Counted from the stretch's first letter, positions 33,114 to 42,852 are shown. The stretch: DNA of 64,000 nucleotides from Victivallis sp. Marseille-Q1083 (GCF_903645315.1 NZ_CAHJXL010000001.1:310001-374000); one strand, 5' to 3'. Program-made: numbers and translations. Notes: a model not told the origin generated them from the sequence alone.

Positions 33114-33147
33114 ACGACTAAACCGCAATAGTGAAGGAGGAGTCATT

Positions 33148-34011
33148 ATGAGTGAACGAAAAGTCGCAAAAGTTGTTACCGGCATCAAAACTGAAGATGG
33201 TGCCGGCGTCAAGCTGACCCGGGTGATCGGCCATCGGGATGTGAAGGATTTCGATCCGTTTCTGATGCTGGATGCCTTCGATTCGCATGACCCGGATGAT
33301 TATATCGCCGGTTTTCCCTGGCATCCGCACCGCGGCATCGAAACGGTCACCTATCTGATCAGCGGAAAGATCGACCACGGCGACAGTCTGGGCAACCGGG
33401 GGACGATCGCCGACGGCAGTTGCCAGTGGATGACCGCCGGCGGCGGAATTCTGCATCAGGAAATGCCGCAGCCTTCGGAACACATGCTGGGCGCGCAACT
33501 GTGGATCAACCTGCCGAAGAAAGACAAAATGACCGCCCCGGCCTACAACGACATCCAAGCCCATGCCGTCGTGAAAGTCGAAGAACCCGGCGCCAAAATC
33601 GCCATCATTTCCGGCGAATACCACACCCATCGGGCGCCGATGCAGGGCAACTTCGTCCGAACCACGTATCTGGACGTCGAGCTGGTTCCTGACAAAGCCT
33701 GGCAGGTGGAGACCCCTCCTGCCAACACGGTATTCCTTTATATCGTCCAGGGCTCGCTTCTGGTCGCGGGAACGCTTTATGAAAGCAAACGGGCGCTGCT
33801 GTTCGGCCAGGGCGATTCCCTGGCGCTGACGGCGGGACCCGCCGGGGCGCGTTTCCTGTTCTTTTCCGGCAAACCGCTCGGCGAACCGATCGCCTGGGCC
33901 GGTCCGGTCGTCATGAACACCCAAAAGGAACTCGAGCAAGCCTTTCGAGAGCTCGAAGACGGCACCTTCGTCCCGAATTGCGAAAAGGCCCATCTGAACT
34001 ATTACAATTGA
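33148..34011 (+). CDS. Pirin family protein (bicupin)
   Basis: A 287-residue bicupin. The N-terminal cupin has the pirin motif FPWHPHRGIETVTYLISG, whose His residues bind iron or another metal, followed by the H-x-DS and the Glu block ILHQEMPQPSEHMLGAQLWINLP. The C-terminal pirin domain follows (VFLYIVQGSLLVAG, ARFLFFSGKPLGEPIAWAGP). Bacterial pirins include quercetinases and redox-linked regulators; the role here is open. Start ATG 33148 has a strong GAAGGAGGAG site. The gene is flanked by its own promoter and a terminator, so it is probably monocistronic. Confidence 0.93.
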   Translation: MSERKVAKVVTGIKTEDGAGVKLTRVIGHRDVKDFDPFLMLDAFDSHDPDDYIAGFPWHPHRGIETVTYLISGKIDHGDSLGNRGTIADGSCQWMTAGGGILHQEMPQPSEHMLGAQLWINLPKKDKMTAPAYNDIQAHAVVKVEEPGAKIAIISGEYHTHRAPMQGNFVRTTYLDVELVPDKAWQVETPPANTVFLYIVQGSLLVAGTLYESKRALLFGQGDSLALTAGPAGARFLFFSGKPLGEPIAWAGPVVMNTQKELEQAFRELEDGTFVPNCEKAHLNYYN

Positions 34012-34059
34012 AAGGTGCCTTCGCCGGTTGATACAGCCATCGGCAGAACGAACCTGCCG

Positions 34060-34107
34060 CCCGGCCGCTGGATCGCGGCCGGGTACGCCCCGGACCGATT
34101 GTTTTTT
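34060..34107 (+). terminator. Terminator after the pirin gene
   Basis: CCCGGCCGC pairs perfectly with GCGGCCGGG (6-base loop); a second AT-rich hairpin with seven T follows at 34101-34107. It lies between convergent genes. Confidence 0.6.
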
Positions 34108-34176
34108 TCAAGAAAAGAAAAATCGCACACGATGTCTTTCCCGCCAAAAAGTCCGTATACCATCACCATCCAGTGA

Positions 34177-35529
34177 TCAGCAGGGCAAATCCAGCGTCAG
34201 CGCCGGCAAGGCGGCAATCCGGTCGGCGACTTTCGACAGCGACCGCTCGGTGAACTCCGGCGGACAGACCCGGAAATCGTCATTGAAAACCGCAATCCAG
34301 CGCTCCGGCAGCGAACCGGGACCGAAAAAACCGCCCATGATCGAACCGGCAATCTTGCCGAAACAATCGGTATCGCACCCCTGGCTGACCTGCATGCAGA
34401 TCGCTTCTTCGGTATTCCGTGCAAATTTGGCCGTGTTGATCAACAGCGCACATTCCTGATAGAGCGCGCAGTGGCGGTATTCGCCGTATTTGGCATGGAT
34501 GCCGGCGTAGCCTTCCAGATAATCGGCGGCTTTCCCAACCAGGTCGAAAGCATCGCGCATCACCTCGGCAAAATAGCTTTGCTGCGGCACACAGGAAATC
34601 GCATATTCGAAAATCGCCATCGGATCGTCCAGCACCGGCGCCGCCGCCACCGCCGCCGCAATATACATCGACGCGTAAACGCCGGTGAAACGATGGGTCA
34701 GCGAAGCGTCGCGCCAGGCCAGCTCCGCCGCCAGCGCCGGCAGGCCCGGACAGGCATAACCATAGGAATCCACCCGGATCGCCGCACCGCAGGCTTCGTC
34801 ATTCGCCACCCAGCGCCGCCGCATCCGGTCAATCGTTTCCTCGTTCACCGGCGCGTCCGGCGACCAATTCCAGTTGAGCCCGGCATCCAGCAGAAACTTG
34901 CGTTCCGGCCCGAACGTGCAATACAACGGCAGGTTCTCCAGCCAATACTTTGCCAGGTGACAGCGGGTAAAATCGAGGCCGTGCAGTTCCAGCATCCGCA
35001 GACCGGTGACGATGTAATTCATGTCGTCGTCCAGTTCGACATAACGGATCGTTTCCCGGCAGCAGGTGGCCGCCGAATCATGACGTCGGCCGAGCGCGTC
35101 AAGTGTCCGCAGTGAAAAATAATCGCGCAACGGCCAGTCGCCGGTCGATTCGAGCGCTTTCCGCAGTTCTTCCAGCGTCGGATCGCATTCGACCGGCTTG
35201 CCGAGAATGCAGCCGGCTACCGCCCCCAGGAAAGCACTCCGCGCCCGCGCCGCCGCTTCCGCCCCGGAAAGCCGGCGGCCGATCCGCTGCCGGGTGAAAT
35301 TCGGCGGGCAGGCGGCAAATATCTCCGCCAGCGTTTCCGGTTGCTCGTAACCGAAATCATTCCGCCGCGGCAACGATTCCAACTTTTCGGCGAAAGCGGC
35401 CAGCGCATCATAGCTCTCCGGCAATTTCCGCAGCTCGTTCTGCAATCCGGCGGTGTCGTATCCCTGTTTGTAACGCTGGGCGATGACATTCTGCAAAATA
35501 CTTCTGAGGTGCTGGATCGTCGGTAACAT
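34177..35529 (-). CDS. ADP-ribosylglycohydrolase (DraG/ARH)-family protein
   Basis: A 450-residue protein with the all-helical ADP-ribosylglycohydrolase fold. The fold start is visible as AFLGAVAGCILGKPVE ('gallGaaaGdalG'), the first metal site as RYVELDDDMNYIVTGLRMLE, and the second as VSQGCDTDCFGKIAGSIMGGFFG ('GGDTDTvaaiaGailGA'). The N-terminal ~85 residues are an extra helical region. The family removes ADP-ribose from proteins, but many relatives act on other substrates or are encoded beside sugar genes. It is divergent from an AraC-type regulator (88-base spacer), so it may be under its control. Confidence 0.82.
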   Translation of the reverse strand: MLPTIQHLRSILQNVIAQRYKQGYDTAGLQNELRKLPESYDALAAFAEKLESLPRRNDFGYEQPETLAEIFAACPPNFTRQRIGRRLSGAEAAARARSAFLGAVAGCILGKPVECDPTLEELRKALESTGDWPLRDYFSLRTLDALGRRHDSAATCCRETIRYVELDDDMNYIVTGLRMLELHGLDFTRCHLAKYWLENLPLYCTFGPERKFLLDAGLNWNWSPDAPVNEETIDRMRRRWVANDEACGAAIRVDSYGYACPGLPALAAELAWRDASLTHRFTGVYASMYIAAAVAAAPVLDDPMAIFEYAISCVPQQSYFAEVMRDAFDLVGKAADYLEGYAGIHAKYGEYRHCALYQECALLINTAKFARNTEEAICMQVSQGCDTDCFGKIAGSIMGGFFGPGSLPERWIAVFNDDFRVCPPEFTERSLSKVADRIAALPALTLDLPC

Positions 35530-35617
35530 TTTTTATCCTTTCCATTGATTTTTTCGATAGCGGATGTTACTATATGGCATGATTTCTTGTTTTTCATTGT
35601 CACAACAGGATAAATTC

Positions 35618-36511
35618 ATGCGGAATCGTTCAAATTCATTTTATTCCCACCATTATGAACCGGTCCGGCTGGAGACAACCGGCATCCGGCTGGCACCGCC
35701 CTATCGGGTGCCGCTCGAAGAGATCGAAGCGCTGCACCTGCACGATACGGTGGAATTCGGTCTCTGCCTCGCCGGCCAGGGAATTTTCATCGTCGAGGAC
35801 AAGGTGATGCCGTTCAAAGCCGGCGACGTCAGCATCATCAATGAATTTGAATTCCACCGGGCGCGCAGCACCGGCGGCCAACCGTCAGTCTGGCGTTTCC
35901 TGAACTTCAATCCCCAGCAACTCAAAACCGGCGACCCGGACCAGGATTACTGTTGCGACAGCGCCAGACTGGGCGGCAGCAAATTCCGCAATCTCCTCGA
36001 CGGCGAACAGTTTCCCCGGCTGCGCGACGCGATGCGCCTGCTGATCGCCGAGCAGGAAGCGCCCCACAGCCAACCGGCCGCCACCGCCAACTTGCTCCGT
36101 TACATGCTGCTGCAATTAACCGCGCTGGCCAGGCCGGCCGAACCGGCGCTGCTGGTCCGGCGCGATGTCGAGCAACTCGCGCCGGCACTGAAAAAAATCA
36201 CCGGCAGCTATATGGAAAAACTGACCGTGGCCCGGCTGGCCAGACTCTGCCACATGAGCACCAGCAGTTTCTACCGGCTTTTCACGGCAGTTTTCGGCCG
36301 GTCGCCGCAACGCTATCTCACCCAATACCGGGTTCAGATGGGCGCTTATCTGCTGCGTCACAAAAACTGCGGCGTCGAAGCGGCTGCCGTCGCCGTCGGC
36401 TACGAAACCCAATCGGCATTTCACCGTCAATTCAAAGCCGCTTACGGCCTCTCCCCGGTCGCCTACCGACAGGGAAAGAAGCCGTCGGAAACCCCGGCAG
36501 GCAAAAGCTGA
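35618..36511 (+). CDS. AraC-family transcription regulator
   Basis: A 297-residue AraC regulator with an N-terminal cupin-like sensor (LHLHDTVEFGLCLAGQGIFIVEDKVMPFKAGDVSII) and a C-terminal pair of helix-turn-helix motifs at ~200-290. The first HTH is LTVARLARLCHMSTSSFYRLFTAVFG, followed by RSPQRYLTQYRVQ; the second is VEAAAVAVGYETQSAFHRQFKAAYGLSP. I chose ATG 35618, with ACAGGAT before it. The promoter is probably TTGATT with TACTAT about 17 bases later (35546-35574). It diverges from the ADP-ribosylglycohydrolase gene, its most likely target, and converges on a prepilin-like gene. Confidence 0.88.
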   Translation: MRNRSNSFYSHHYEPVRLETTGIRLAPPYRVPLEEIEALHLHDTVEFGLCLAGQGIFIVEDKVMPFKAGDVSIINEFEFHRARSTGGQPSVWRFLNFNPQQLKTGDPDQDYCCDSARLGGSKFRNLLDGEQFPRLRDAMRLLIAEQEAPHSQPAATANLLRYMLLQLTALARPAEPALLVRRDVEQLAPALKKITGSYMEKLTVARLARLCHMSTSSFYRLFTAVFGRSPQRYLTQYRVQMGAYLLRHKNCGVEAAAVAVGYETQSAFHRQFKAAYGLSPVAYRQGKKPSETPAGKS

Positions 36512-36534
36512 AAGCGCCGGAAATTCCGGCGCTT
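36512..36534. terminator. Hairpin between convergent AraC-type and prepilin-like genes
   Basis: AAGCGCCGG pairs perfectly with CCGGCGCTT across five bases, starting directly after the araC-type stop codon. No long U-run follows on either strand. Confidence 0.5.
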
Positions 36535-36570
36535 CCAGGTCCTGAAACGGAGAATCGGGACAGCAGCGGC

Positions 36571-37311
36571 TTACCAGCCGTATTTGCCGCTCTTGTTATT
36601 GCCGATGCCGAAACCGGGAAATGCCATGCCGTATTCGCGGAAGTCGTTGACATAACGACCGGAATAGCTCTGGCTCTCGGCATGGCCGTCGCCAAAGCCC
36701 AGATTGTGGCGCATGCCATGCTGGGCGAAAATCATCGATTCGGTCCAGCCGTCCTTGACCGCCAGGTCATAGATCGCTCCGGTCACCGCTTTCCAGACCG
36801 AATCGAAATCCATCAGCACCATCAACTCCGACGGGCTGCCCAGCGAAGTGGATTTAACCGGCACGCCTTCCGTTCCGCCAGTGACCGCCTCGGCGCCGAA
36901 CGCCTCCGAATTGTAACCGTAACTGCCGCACAATTTGCCGTTGGTCGCTCCCGGACACGCATAGACCTCGAAGGAACCGACATACGGATGGATCAGATCC
37001 ATGTAGCTTTCGTAATAATCGCCGCCTTCCCAGCAGAAAACCGCCGTCTGGAATTCATTGCCCGGCACACTCGCATTTTTATCTTCCGGTTTCGTATAAG
37101 CTGCGGGATCCGGCCGGAACAGCGGAAAATAATCGTTGTAATCCATCGTGTACATCGTCGTCGCCAACGACAACTGCTTCACATTGCCGATACATTTGAT
37201 CTCCTGCGCCTTGGCTTTGGCCTTGCCCAAAGCCGGCAGCAGCATGGAAGCGAGGATGGCGATGATCGCAATGACGACCAGCAGTTCAATCAACGTGAAT
37301 TTCTTGTTCAT
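36571..37311 (-). CDS. Prepilin-like protein with N-terminal methylation motif and H-X9-DG domain
   Basis: A 246-residue member of the same family. It starts MNKK then [12 protein letters not shown] (Lys at -1), with the helix ending [14 protein letters not shown]. The conserved Cys lie in IKCIGNVKQ and YACPGATNG, and [13 protein letters not shown] gives H-X9-DG. Tyr- and Asp-rich loops ([15 protein letters not shown]) follow the helix. The start at 37311 is fixed by the methylation motif. It lies 55 bases downstream of a LacI-type gene on the same strand, so regulator and prepilin form one operon, while a large glycosidase-like gene is divergent from the regulator. Confidence 0.85.
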   Translation of the reverse strand: MNKKFTLIELLVVIAIIAILASMLLPALGKAKAKAQEIKCIGNVKQLSLATTMYTMDYNDYFPLFRPDPAAYTKPEDKNASVPGNEFQTAVFCWEGGDYYESYMDLIHPYVGSFEVYACPGATNGKLCGSYGYNSEAFGAEAVTGGTEGVPVKSTSLGSPSELMVLMDFDSVWKAVTGAIYDLAVKDGWTESMIFAQHGMRHNLGFGDGHAESQSYSGRYVNDFREYGMAFPGFGIGNNKSGKYGW

Positions 37312-37366
37312 CTTCTCGTACCCTTTCCATTGGTTGTTATGATTATTCGGACTCAATTCCGGATAT

Positions 37367-38401
37367 TCAAGCGGATTCCCGCAAAATCAACTGAGGCTTC
37401 AAGGTCAAATTCACCCGGCTTTCCTTGTGCCTGATCAAGTCCAGCAGCCCGGCGGCGGCGGCCCGGCCGACTTCCCGGCGCTGCAGGTCCACCGTGCTCA
37501 AAGCCGGGACGGTGAACTGCGACACTTCGACATTGTCGAAACCGAACACCACCACGTCCTCCGGCACCTTGAGGCCGTGGGCGTGGGCGGCGGCCAGAAA
37601 ACCGGTCGCCAGGATATCGTTGCCGCAGAACACGCAGTCGAACGAAGCGCCGGCCTGCAATAATTTCAGGCAACTGGCGAAACCGTCGGCGTAAGAATAA
37701 CCGCCGCGAATCCAGACGACCTCCTCCCGGCCGGCCTTCATGCCGTCGAGGAAACCGCGCTCCTTGCCGCGGGCCAATGGCCGTTCGATGTCATCGAGAC
37801 ATTCCCGCTTGTAATCGCCGAGCACGACGACCGGCCGCCGCCGGCCGATCCGCCGGAAATATTCGCCGACCATGCGGCCGCCGGCTTCGATGTCGACCCG
37901 AACATTGTCGGCGCCATGCGGATTGTGGTTGCCGACCAGCACGAACGGCTTCGCCCAGCAGTCGAGCCGTTTCTTCAAATCCGGATATAAATCGGTGTCG
38001 CAGCCGCAGATGATGCCGTGAATGTTGGCCGCCTTGAACACATCGTAGTAAAAATCGCCGAGCAGCGGAATATCGTTGAACAGCAGATGGGGACTGACCT
38101 GCCAGCCGACCGTCTGGAACACCGCGTTGATGCCTTCGTACATTTCGGAAAAGAAGAAATCCAACCCGAGCCGGATCCCCGGCAACGGATGGATCACCAC
38201 GATCTGCTCCCGGGCGAACGGCAGATTGTTGCTGGCCAGATGACCGTTCGGACGGTAGCCGAGCTCGGCCGCTTTCTGGAAGATGCGACGCTTGGTCTCA
38301 TGCCGGACCGGCGATTTTCCGCTGAACGCCCGGGAAACCGTCGACTCGGAAATATCCAATATTTTTGCGAATGTCCTGATGTCCATCTCGTGCCCGCTCA
38401 T
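37367..38401 (-). CDS. LacI-family transcription regulator
   Basis: A 344-residue LacI regulator. The HTH ([27 protein letters not shown]) and [15 protein letters not shown] hinge come first, and the effector domain follows, with [38 protein letters not shown] and [29 protein letters not shown]. Two starts are possible, ATG 38401 and ATG 38386; the second begins right at the HTH. Its promoter is an extended -10 type at 38434-38462. GCAAC/GTTGC palindromes in the divergent region are its probable operators. Likely targets are the prepilin-like gene downstream and the glycosidase-like gene on the other strand. Confidence 0.92.
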   Translation of the reverse strand: MSGHEMDIRTFAKILDISESTVSRAFSGKSPVRHETKRRIFQKAAELGYRPNGHLASNNLPFAREQIVVIHPLPGIRLGLDFFFSEMYEGINAVFQTVGWQVSPHLLFNDIPLLGDFYYDVFKAANIHGIICGCDTDLYPDLKKRLDCWAKPFVLVGNHNPHGADNVRVDIEAGGRMVGEYFRRIGRRRPVVVLGDYKRECLDDIERPLARGKERGFLDGMKAGREEVVWIRGGYSYADGFASCLKLLQAGASFDCVFCGNDILATGFLAAAHAHGLKVPEDVVVFGFDNVEVSQFTVPALSTVDLQRREVGRAAAAGLLDLIRHKESRVNLTLKPQLILRESA

Positions 38402-38433
38402 AGGTTAAGTGCCTGCAACTGGTGTTTACTATA

Positions 38434-38462
38434 AGTATAGCAAAAAACGAAAGCAATGTCAA
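38434..38462 (-). promoter_or_regulatory. Promoter of the LacI-type gene
   Basis: On the minus strand: TTGACA (38462-38457), 17-base spacer, TATACT (38439-38434), with TGC before the -10. Confidence 0.8.
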
Positions 38463-38535
38463 TAGGTTGACAAAAAAAAATTTAATCTTTTTTTATTAGC
38501 ATTAAAAATAAAGAGCTTATAAAGAAAATTTGCAT

Positions 38536-38553
38536 GCAACCAGTTGCTGCAAC
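38536..38553. promoter_or_regulatory. Overlapping GCAAC/GTTGC palindromes, probable LacI-type operator
   Basis: GCAACCAGTTGC at 38536-38547 (2-base centre) overlaps GTTGCTGCAAC at 38543-38553 (1-base centre). A further GCAAC half site followed by TGG lies at 38415-38419, beyond the LacI-gene promoter. The palindromes lie between the two divergent promoters. Confidence 0.55.
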
Positions 38554-38600
38554 AAAGATGAAACCGGCAGCATTTTTTTGAATTAATTTTTCCAGGGGGG

Positions 38601-38629
38601 TTGACTTTTTTTCCAAAATATAGTATAAA
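38601..38629 (+). promoter_or_regulatory. Promoter of the glycosidase-like gene at 38779
   Basis: TTGACT at 38601-38606, 17-base spacer, TATAAA at 38624-38629, with six G directly before the -35. The leader is about 140 bases and I see no gene in it. Confidence 0.75.
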
Positions 38630-38778
38630 TAACAAGGGGAGTCCGTCTGCCAAGGCAAACCGCCGAAGTCAGCCTCCCTGAACCCATATTTCCGGCACCG
38701 GAACGATTGGACCGGAAACTTCATTCCGCCAATCGCCGTTCCGGAGCGGTGCAAACCTTATTTATGGAGAAAATTTAT

Positions 38779-40776
38779 ATGAATCGGAAGCGCATTTGCC
38801 TGCTGGCCATCGGCTGGCTGGGGTGTTGCATGGCGGCACCCCTGCCGGCGGCCGAGACCGCCCCCGCCCGCCTGGTCACCGTGGAAAACGGCCCGGATTC
38901 GGTGACGCTGGACCTCGACACCGCCGATCTGACGGTGACCACCCCGGCGGGCACCCGGACGCTGCAATGCTACGCCTCCAACTATCTCGACTGGGGGGTT
39001 TACTGGCCGCGGCCGAAGGCCGCCGTCGCCGAAATCGCGGAGGAAGCAACCGGGAATCAGCGGTCGGTCACCGCGGTTTTTCCATTGCAGGACAACCGGG
39101 AAGTGACGGTCCGGCTGACGGTCTACGATCACCTGCCCGGCGTCCATGTGGAGAGCGCGGTGCGCAATCTGGAAGGCTTCCGGCGGGAGTTGTTCTTCTG
39201 GGGCTGGGATGAGAGTGTTTTCGACTACGCCACCCGCGACGAAACGGACGGCGTCTGGCGCGGCAAGGCGTCGGAGTACATGGCCTATCTGCCGCCAATC
39301 GAAGGCGATGTCGATGTTTACGGCTGGCTGGTCTGGGGGGAAAAGGACCAACCGCAATGGTGTCTGCTGGCACAGGCCAACTACTCGCTGGCGGTCCGCA
39401 GCTCCGAATACGTCGTACACAACGCGATGCTGGTGCCCTCGCCGCGCGATCTGCTGCTGAACAAGGATGAAAGCATGGCGGTGAATTTCTGCCTGACCTC
39501 GGTGCCGGACGAGCAGGCCGCCGAGGCACTCTATCAGCAGGTGCTGGCGGCCGGCGTCAGCGCCGCCCGGGCGCCGGAAGCGCCCTGCGACCTGGCCAAC
39601 CTGGATTACGGCACCCCGGCGCCGGACTGGCTGCTGGCACAGGACAAATGCGGCCGTTTCCCGGTGCCGAACGCCTGGCAGAAGCCGATCGAGGAGTTGA
39701 CGCCGGCAGAGGTCCAGGCGCGCTGGGGGCAGTTCTCCTTCTTCAACCATTCCCCCGCCAAGCTGCCGCCGCGCGAGGCGATGAAGGCGGGCGGCGTCCG
39801 CAGCATTCTCTATTATAACTGGATGGAAATTTACGAGTCGGACAGTGATTACGACATGGCGCACCACCCGGAATGGAAAGCGTTGAATCCGGACGGCACG
39901 CCGATGCATTCGCTGTGGTCGCTCAATCACAATCTGCCGGATTTATATTCCACCTGTGTGCACCAGAAAACGCTGCATTACCAGGCGGTCAAACAGATGC
40001 GCAACCTGATCGAAAACCTCAAGGCCGACGGCGTGTTCATCGACAACGCCTACAACCTGCCGCAATGCCGCGGCGAAGAGGCCGGAATGCACCGCCACAC
40101 CCCCGGACGCAACGACCATGATTTGTACATGGAGCTGCTGAAACACGTCTACGCCACGGTAAAGAGTTACGGCAACGATCACATCGTCATGCACAACAAC
40201 GGCAACGCGCCGCAGCAGTGGGCTTTCTGCGACACCGCGATGGCCGAAGAAACCGTCGCCAACGTCGACTGGGAAACGCTGGAATACAAGGGCATCTGCG
40301 CCGCCGACGCCTTCCGGCACGGCAAAGCGCCTACCCTGCTGAGCTACCTGAGCATTTATTACGACCGCGACAAGCAGGCTTATTCCTATCAGGCCGCCCC
40401 GCAGCAGATGGTCGAAAACTGCCTCTTCAGCGTCGTTTACGCCCGGCTGTTCGATCTGCAGTGGAACGACTGGAATACGCTGCGCGAAAATGAACAACTG
40501 CTCCCTTGGGCGGACCGCTTCTATCAGCTCGACCTGCGCCAGCCTTCCGGCGAACGGCAGGCCGACGGCGCCCTGCGTTACCGCTGGTTCGAAAAGGGGC
40601 TGGTCGTATTGAACAGTTCGCGCCGCCATCCGCTGACCGCGCAAATTCCGGTGGAAAGCGGCGAAACATTCCGTGATTTCCTCACCCCCGGGCAGGCCAT
40701 CCCGGTGCAGGCCGGCGAAACGCTCACCGTGGAGTTGAAACCCTACGAAGCCAAGATCTTCCTCCGGGAGAAATGA
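38779..40776 (+). CDS. Large secreted glycosidase-like protein (beta-sandwich plus TIM-barrel-like region)
   Basis: A 665-residue exported protein. The signal peptide is ~1-26 (LLAIGWLGCCMAAPLPAAE). Residues ~27-255 form a beta-sandwich like those of GH36/GH31-type enzymes (SVTLDLDTADLTVTTPAG, LDWGVYWPRPKA). Residues ~280-590 have alternating strands and helices with barrel-type ends: VRSILYYNWMEIYES, NLKADGVFIDNAYN (a likely catalytic or substrate-binding Asp), NDHIVMHNNG and TLLSYLSIYYD. A small beta domain ends the protein. I cannot name a CAZy family. ATG 38779 is preceded by ATGGAGAAA. Located opposite a LacI regulator and a prepilin-like gene; a terminator follows. Confidence 0.6.
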   Translation: MNRKRICLLAIGWLGCCMAAPLPAAETAPARLVTVENGPDSVTLDLDTADLTVTTPAGTRTLQCYASNYLDWGVYWPRPKAAVAEIAEEATGNQRSVTAVFPLQDNREVTVRLTVYDHLPGVHVESAVRNLEGFRRELFFWGWDESVFDYATRDETDGVWRGKASEYMAYLPPIEGDVDVYGWLVWGEKDQPQWCLLAQANYSLAVRSSEYVVHNAMLVPSPRDLLLNKDESMAVNFCLTSVPDEQAAEALYQQVLAAGVSAARAPEAPCDLANLDYGTPAPDWLLAQDKCGRFPVPNAWQKPIEELTPAEVQARWGQFSFFNHSPAKLPPREAMKAGGVRSILYYNWMEIYESDSDYDMAHHPEWKALNPDGTPMHSLWSLNHNLPDLYSTCVHQKTLHYQAVKQMRNLIENLKADGVFIDNAYNLPQCRGEEAGMHRHTPGRNDHDLYMELLKHVYATVKSYGNDHIVMHNNGNAPQQWAFCDTAMAEETVANVDWETLEYKGICAADAFRHGKAPTLLSYLSIYYDRDKQAYSYQAAPQQMVENCLFSVVYARLFDLQWNDWNTLRENEQLLPWADRFYQLDLRQPSGERQADGALRYRWFEKGLVVLNSSRRHPLTAQIPVESGETFRDFLTPGQAIPVQAGETLTVELKPYEAKIFLREK

Positions 40777-40778
40777 AC

Positions 40779-40811
40779 TAAAAAAAAACGGCGGCCCCCG
40801 CCGCCGTCTTA
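40779..40811. terminator. Bidirectional terminator
   Basis: ACGGCGGC pairs perfectly with GCCGCCGT across a 4-base loop. A run of nine A precedes it, giving an ideal U-tail on the minus strand for the oxidoreductase gene; CTTAT follows on the plus strand. Confidence 0.85.
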
Positions 40812-40863
40812 TCGACAGACAATTTCGCTCCGGGGCAACCGGAGCGATTGATTTATCATCGAT

Positions 40864-41931
40864 TCAGCATTGCACCGGCTGGCCGGTCGCCGCCGATTTA
40901 TAGATGGCATCCAGCAGCCGCATGACGCAGACGCCCTCTTCCGGCTGGACCAGGAACGGTTTGTCGTCACGCACCGCATCGACGAACATGTGGAAGGCGC
41001 TTTTCACTTCCGGCACCGGCGGATGCAGCGTGCAGTCGAACTGCTTGCGGTCGATTTCCTGGTAATATTCGACGTCGTAGGTATAGCCTTCGTTCAGGTT
41101 GTACTGGTAAAGGCCGCCTTTGTCGCCGAGCAGGCGGGTCGACATCTGCTCATTTTCCTTGATGTTCGCCGCCCAGGAGGCATCGAGCTCCAGCGTCGCG
41201 CCGTTTTTGAATTTGATCATCGCACAGGCGAGGTCTTCGACCGTATAGTTCTGGTTGTAATATTTGGCCATTTCCGGCGCCAGTTTGCAATAAGTGCTGC
41301 CCATCACCCAGTCCGGTTCCGGATAGCCCATCAGCCACAGCGCCAGGTCGAGGCGGTGCACGCCCAGATCGATCAGCGGACCGCCGCCGGACTGGCTCTT
41401 GTCGAAAAACCACGAACCGGAGGCGCCCTGCGTGTTGAAACCGGCCACAAAGCCCGGCACGCCGCGCCGGCGCAGCCAGACGCTGCGGGCGTAATAGATC
41501 TCGCCCAGCCGGCCATCTTCCACCAGGGTCTTCATCGCCCGCGACTGCGGGCTGAACCGGTAGCTGAAATCGATGCCGAGTTTGAGGTTGTGCTTTTTCG
41601 CCGCGGCCAGCATCTCCTCGGCTTCGGCGGTATTCATCGCCATCGGCTTCTCGCAAAGCACATGGGCGCCGGCTTCCAGCCCGGCAACCGTCAGTTCCTT
41701 ATGCTGGTTGTTCGGCACGGCGACCGACAGAATGTCCAGCTTTTCCTGCCGGATCATATCGATGCCCTCGGCATAAATTTTCGGCAGGTTGAATTCCTTT
41801 TTGGCCGCTTCGCGTTTCGCTTCGATCCGGTCGGCCACCGCCACCACTTCGACATCCGGGTGACTCGCATAACCGGCCAGGTGCCCCCAGCCCATCCCCA
41901 GTCCAATGACTCCGGCTTTCAATTTCGCCAT
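40864..41931 (-). CDS. Gfo/Idh/MocA-family oxidoreductase
   Basis: A 355-residue NAD(P)-dependent sugar dehydrogenase-type protein. The Rossmann start is AGVIGLGMGWGHLAGY, with VVAVADR closing the second strand. The family's catalytic-region signature is HVLCEKPMAMNTAEAEEM (EKP), and later FFDKSQSGGGPLIDLGVHRLDLALWLMG (D-x-x-x-H). The C-terminal half is the usual open beta-sheet. Substrates in this family range from inositol to many sugars and cannot be assigned. It follows the ThuA-family gene by 46 bases on the same strand, a common pairing in sugar-use loci, and ends at a strong terminator. Confidence 0.92.
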   Translation of the reverse strand: MAKLKAGVIGLGMGWGHLAGYASHPDVEVVAVADRIEAKREAAKKEFNLPKIYAEGIDMIRQEKLDILSVAVPNNQHKELTVAGLEAGAHVLCEKPMAMNTAEAEEMLAAAKKHNLKLGIDFSYRFSPQSRAMKTLVEDGRLGEIYYARSVWLRRRGVPGFVAGFNTQGASGSWFFDKSQSGGGPLIDLGVHRLDLALWLMGYPEPDWVMGSTYCKLAPEMAKYYNQNYTVEDLACAMIKFKNGATLELDASWAANIKENEQMSTRLLGDKGGLYQYNLNEGYTYDVEYYQEIDRKQFDCTLHPPVPEVKSAFHMFVDAVRDDKPFLVQPEEGVCVMRLLDAIYKSAATGQPVQC

Positions 41932-41977
41932 GATCCACTACCTTTCTAACAATTATATTTCACGCCGGCAAACCGGC

Positions 41978-42763
41978 TTATTTGTTGGTGCCGTCGGCAT
42001 TCTGAACCACGCCGGCCTTCGGCGCGCCCGGATCGACCGAACGGATCTCCTCCAGCGCCGGATAACAGGGGGCTTCCATCTCCCGGAAGAACACCGGCCT
42101 GGCCCAGCGCACCGCATTGCCGATCACCTTGAGGACGTCGGCATTGTAAAACGAACGATAGGATTCATGGCCCGGCTGGAAATAGAACACCTTGCCGTAC
42201 CCCCGTTCAAACGTCACGCCGCTGCGGAACACATTGCCGCCCTCGAACCAGGAGATGAAAATCAATTCGCCGTCTTTCGGAATGTCGAAGCGTTCGCCGT
42301 ACATCTCTTCATGCGGCAGCTCGAAATATTCGCCGATTCCCTGGGTGATCGGATGGAACGGCGCGATATTCCACAAACGCGCCTTTTCCGCCGCCTCCCG
42401 CCATTTCAGCGAGCAACTGCAGCCGGTGACCGCTTTGAAGATTTTCGAAAAATGGCCGGAATGCAGCACGATTAGTCCCATGCCTTCCAGCACCCGCTGG
42501 TGGACGCGCCGGACGACCTCATCCCGCACTTCGCCGTGCGCGCAATGCCCCCACCAGATCAACACATCCGTGGAATTGACCACCTCTTCGGTCAGACCGT
42601 GCTCCGGTTCATCCAGGGAAGCCAGGCGGATGTTCAAATCGTCGGCGGCGATCCCTCTGGCAATGGCGCTGTGAATGCCCTCCGGATAAATGGCCCGGAT
42701 CGCTTCACTCTCCTTTTCATGACGGTACTCGTTCCAGATGGTAACATTGATTTTCGCACTCAT
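41978..42763 (-). CDS. ThuA-like family protein
   Basis: A 261-residue ThuA-domain protein (class I glutamine-amidotransferase-like fold). Typical blocks: [47 protein letters not shown] and [32 protein letters not shown]. In relatives ThuA works with ThuB, a Gfo/Idh dehydrogenase, in trehalose/disaccharide oxidation, and here a Gfo/Idh gene does follow. The actual sugar is unproven. The minus-strand promoter is probably TTGCTT-N17-TATAAT near 42804-42832. It diverges from an AraC regulator, with a TTTGTGA repeat array in between. Confidence 0.9.
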   Translation of the reverse strand: MSAKINVTIWNEYRHEKESEAIRAIYPEGIHSAIARGIAADDLNIRLASLDEPEHGLTEEVVNSTDVLIWWGHCAHGEVRDEVVRRVHQRVLEGMGLIVLHSGHFSKIFKAVTGCSCSLKWREAAEKARLWNIAPFHPITQGIGEYFELPHEEMYGERFDIPKDGELIFISWFEGGNVFRSGVTFERGYGKVFYFQPGHESYRSFYNADVLKVIGNAVRWARPVFFREMEAPCYPALEEIRSVDPGAPKAGVVQNADGTNK

Positions 42764-42852
42764 TTTCTATCCTTTCAATCGGGTTGAAAAATTGATCTTC
42801 CTACAATTATAACCAATTTTCCGGTAAAAAGCAATATTTCCGGCATTGATAA

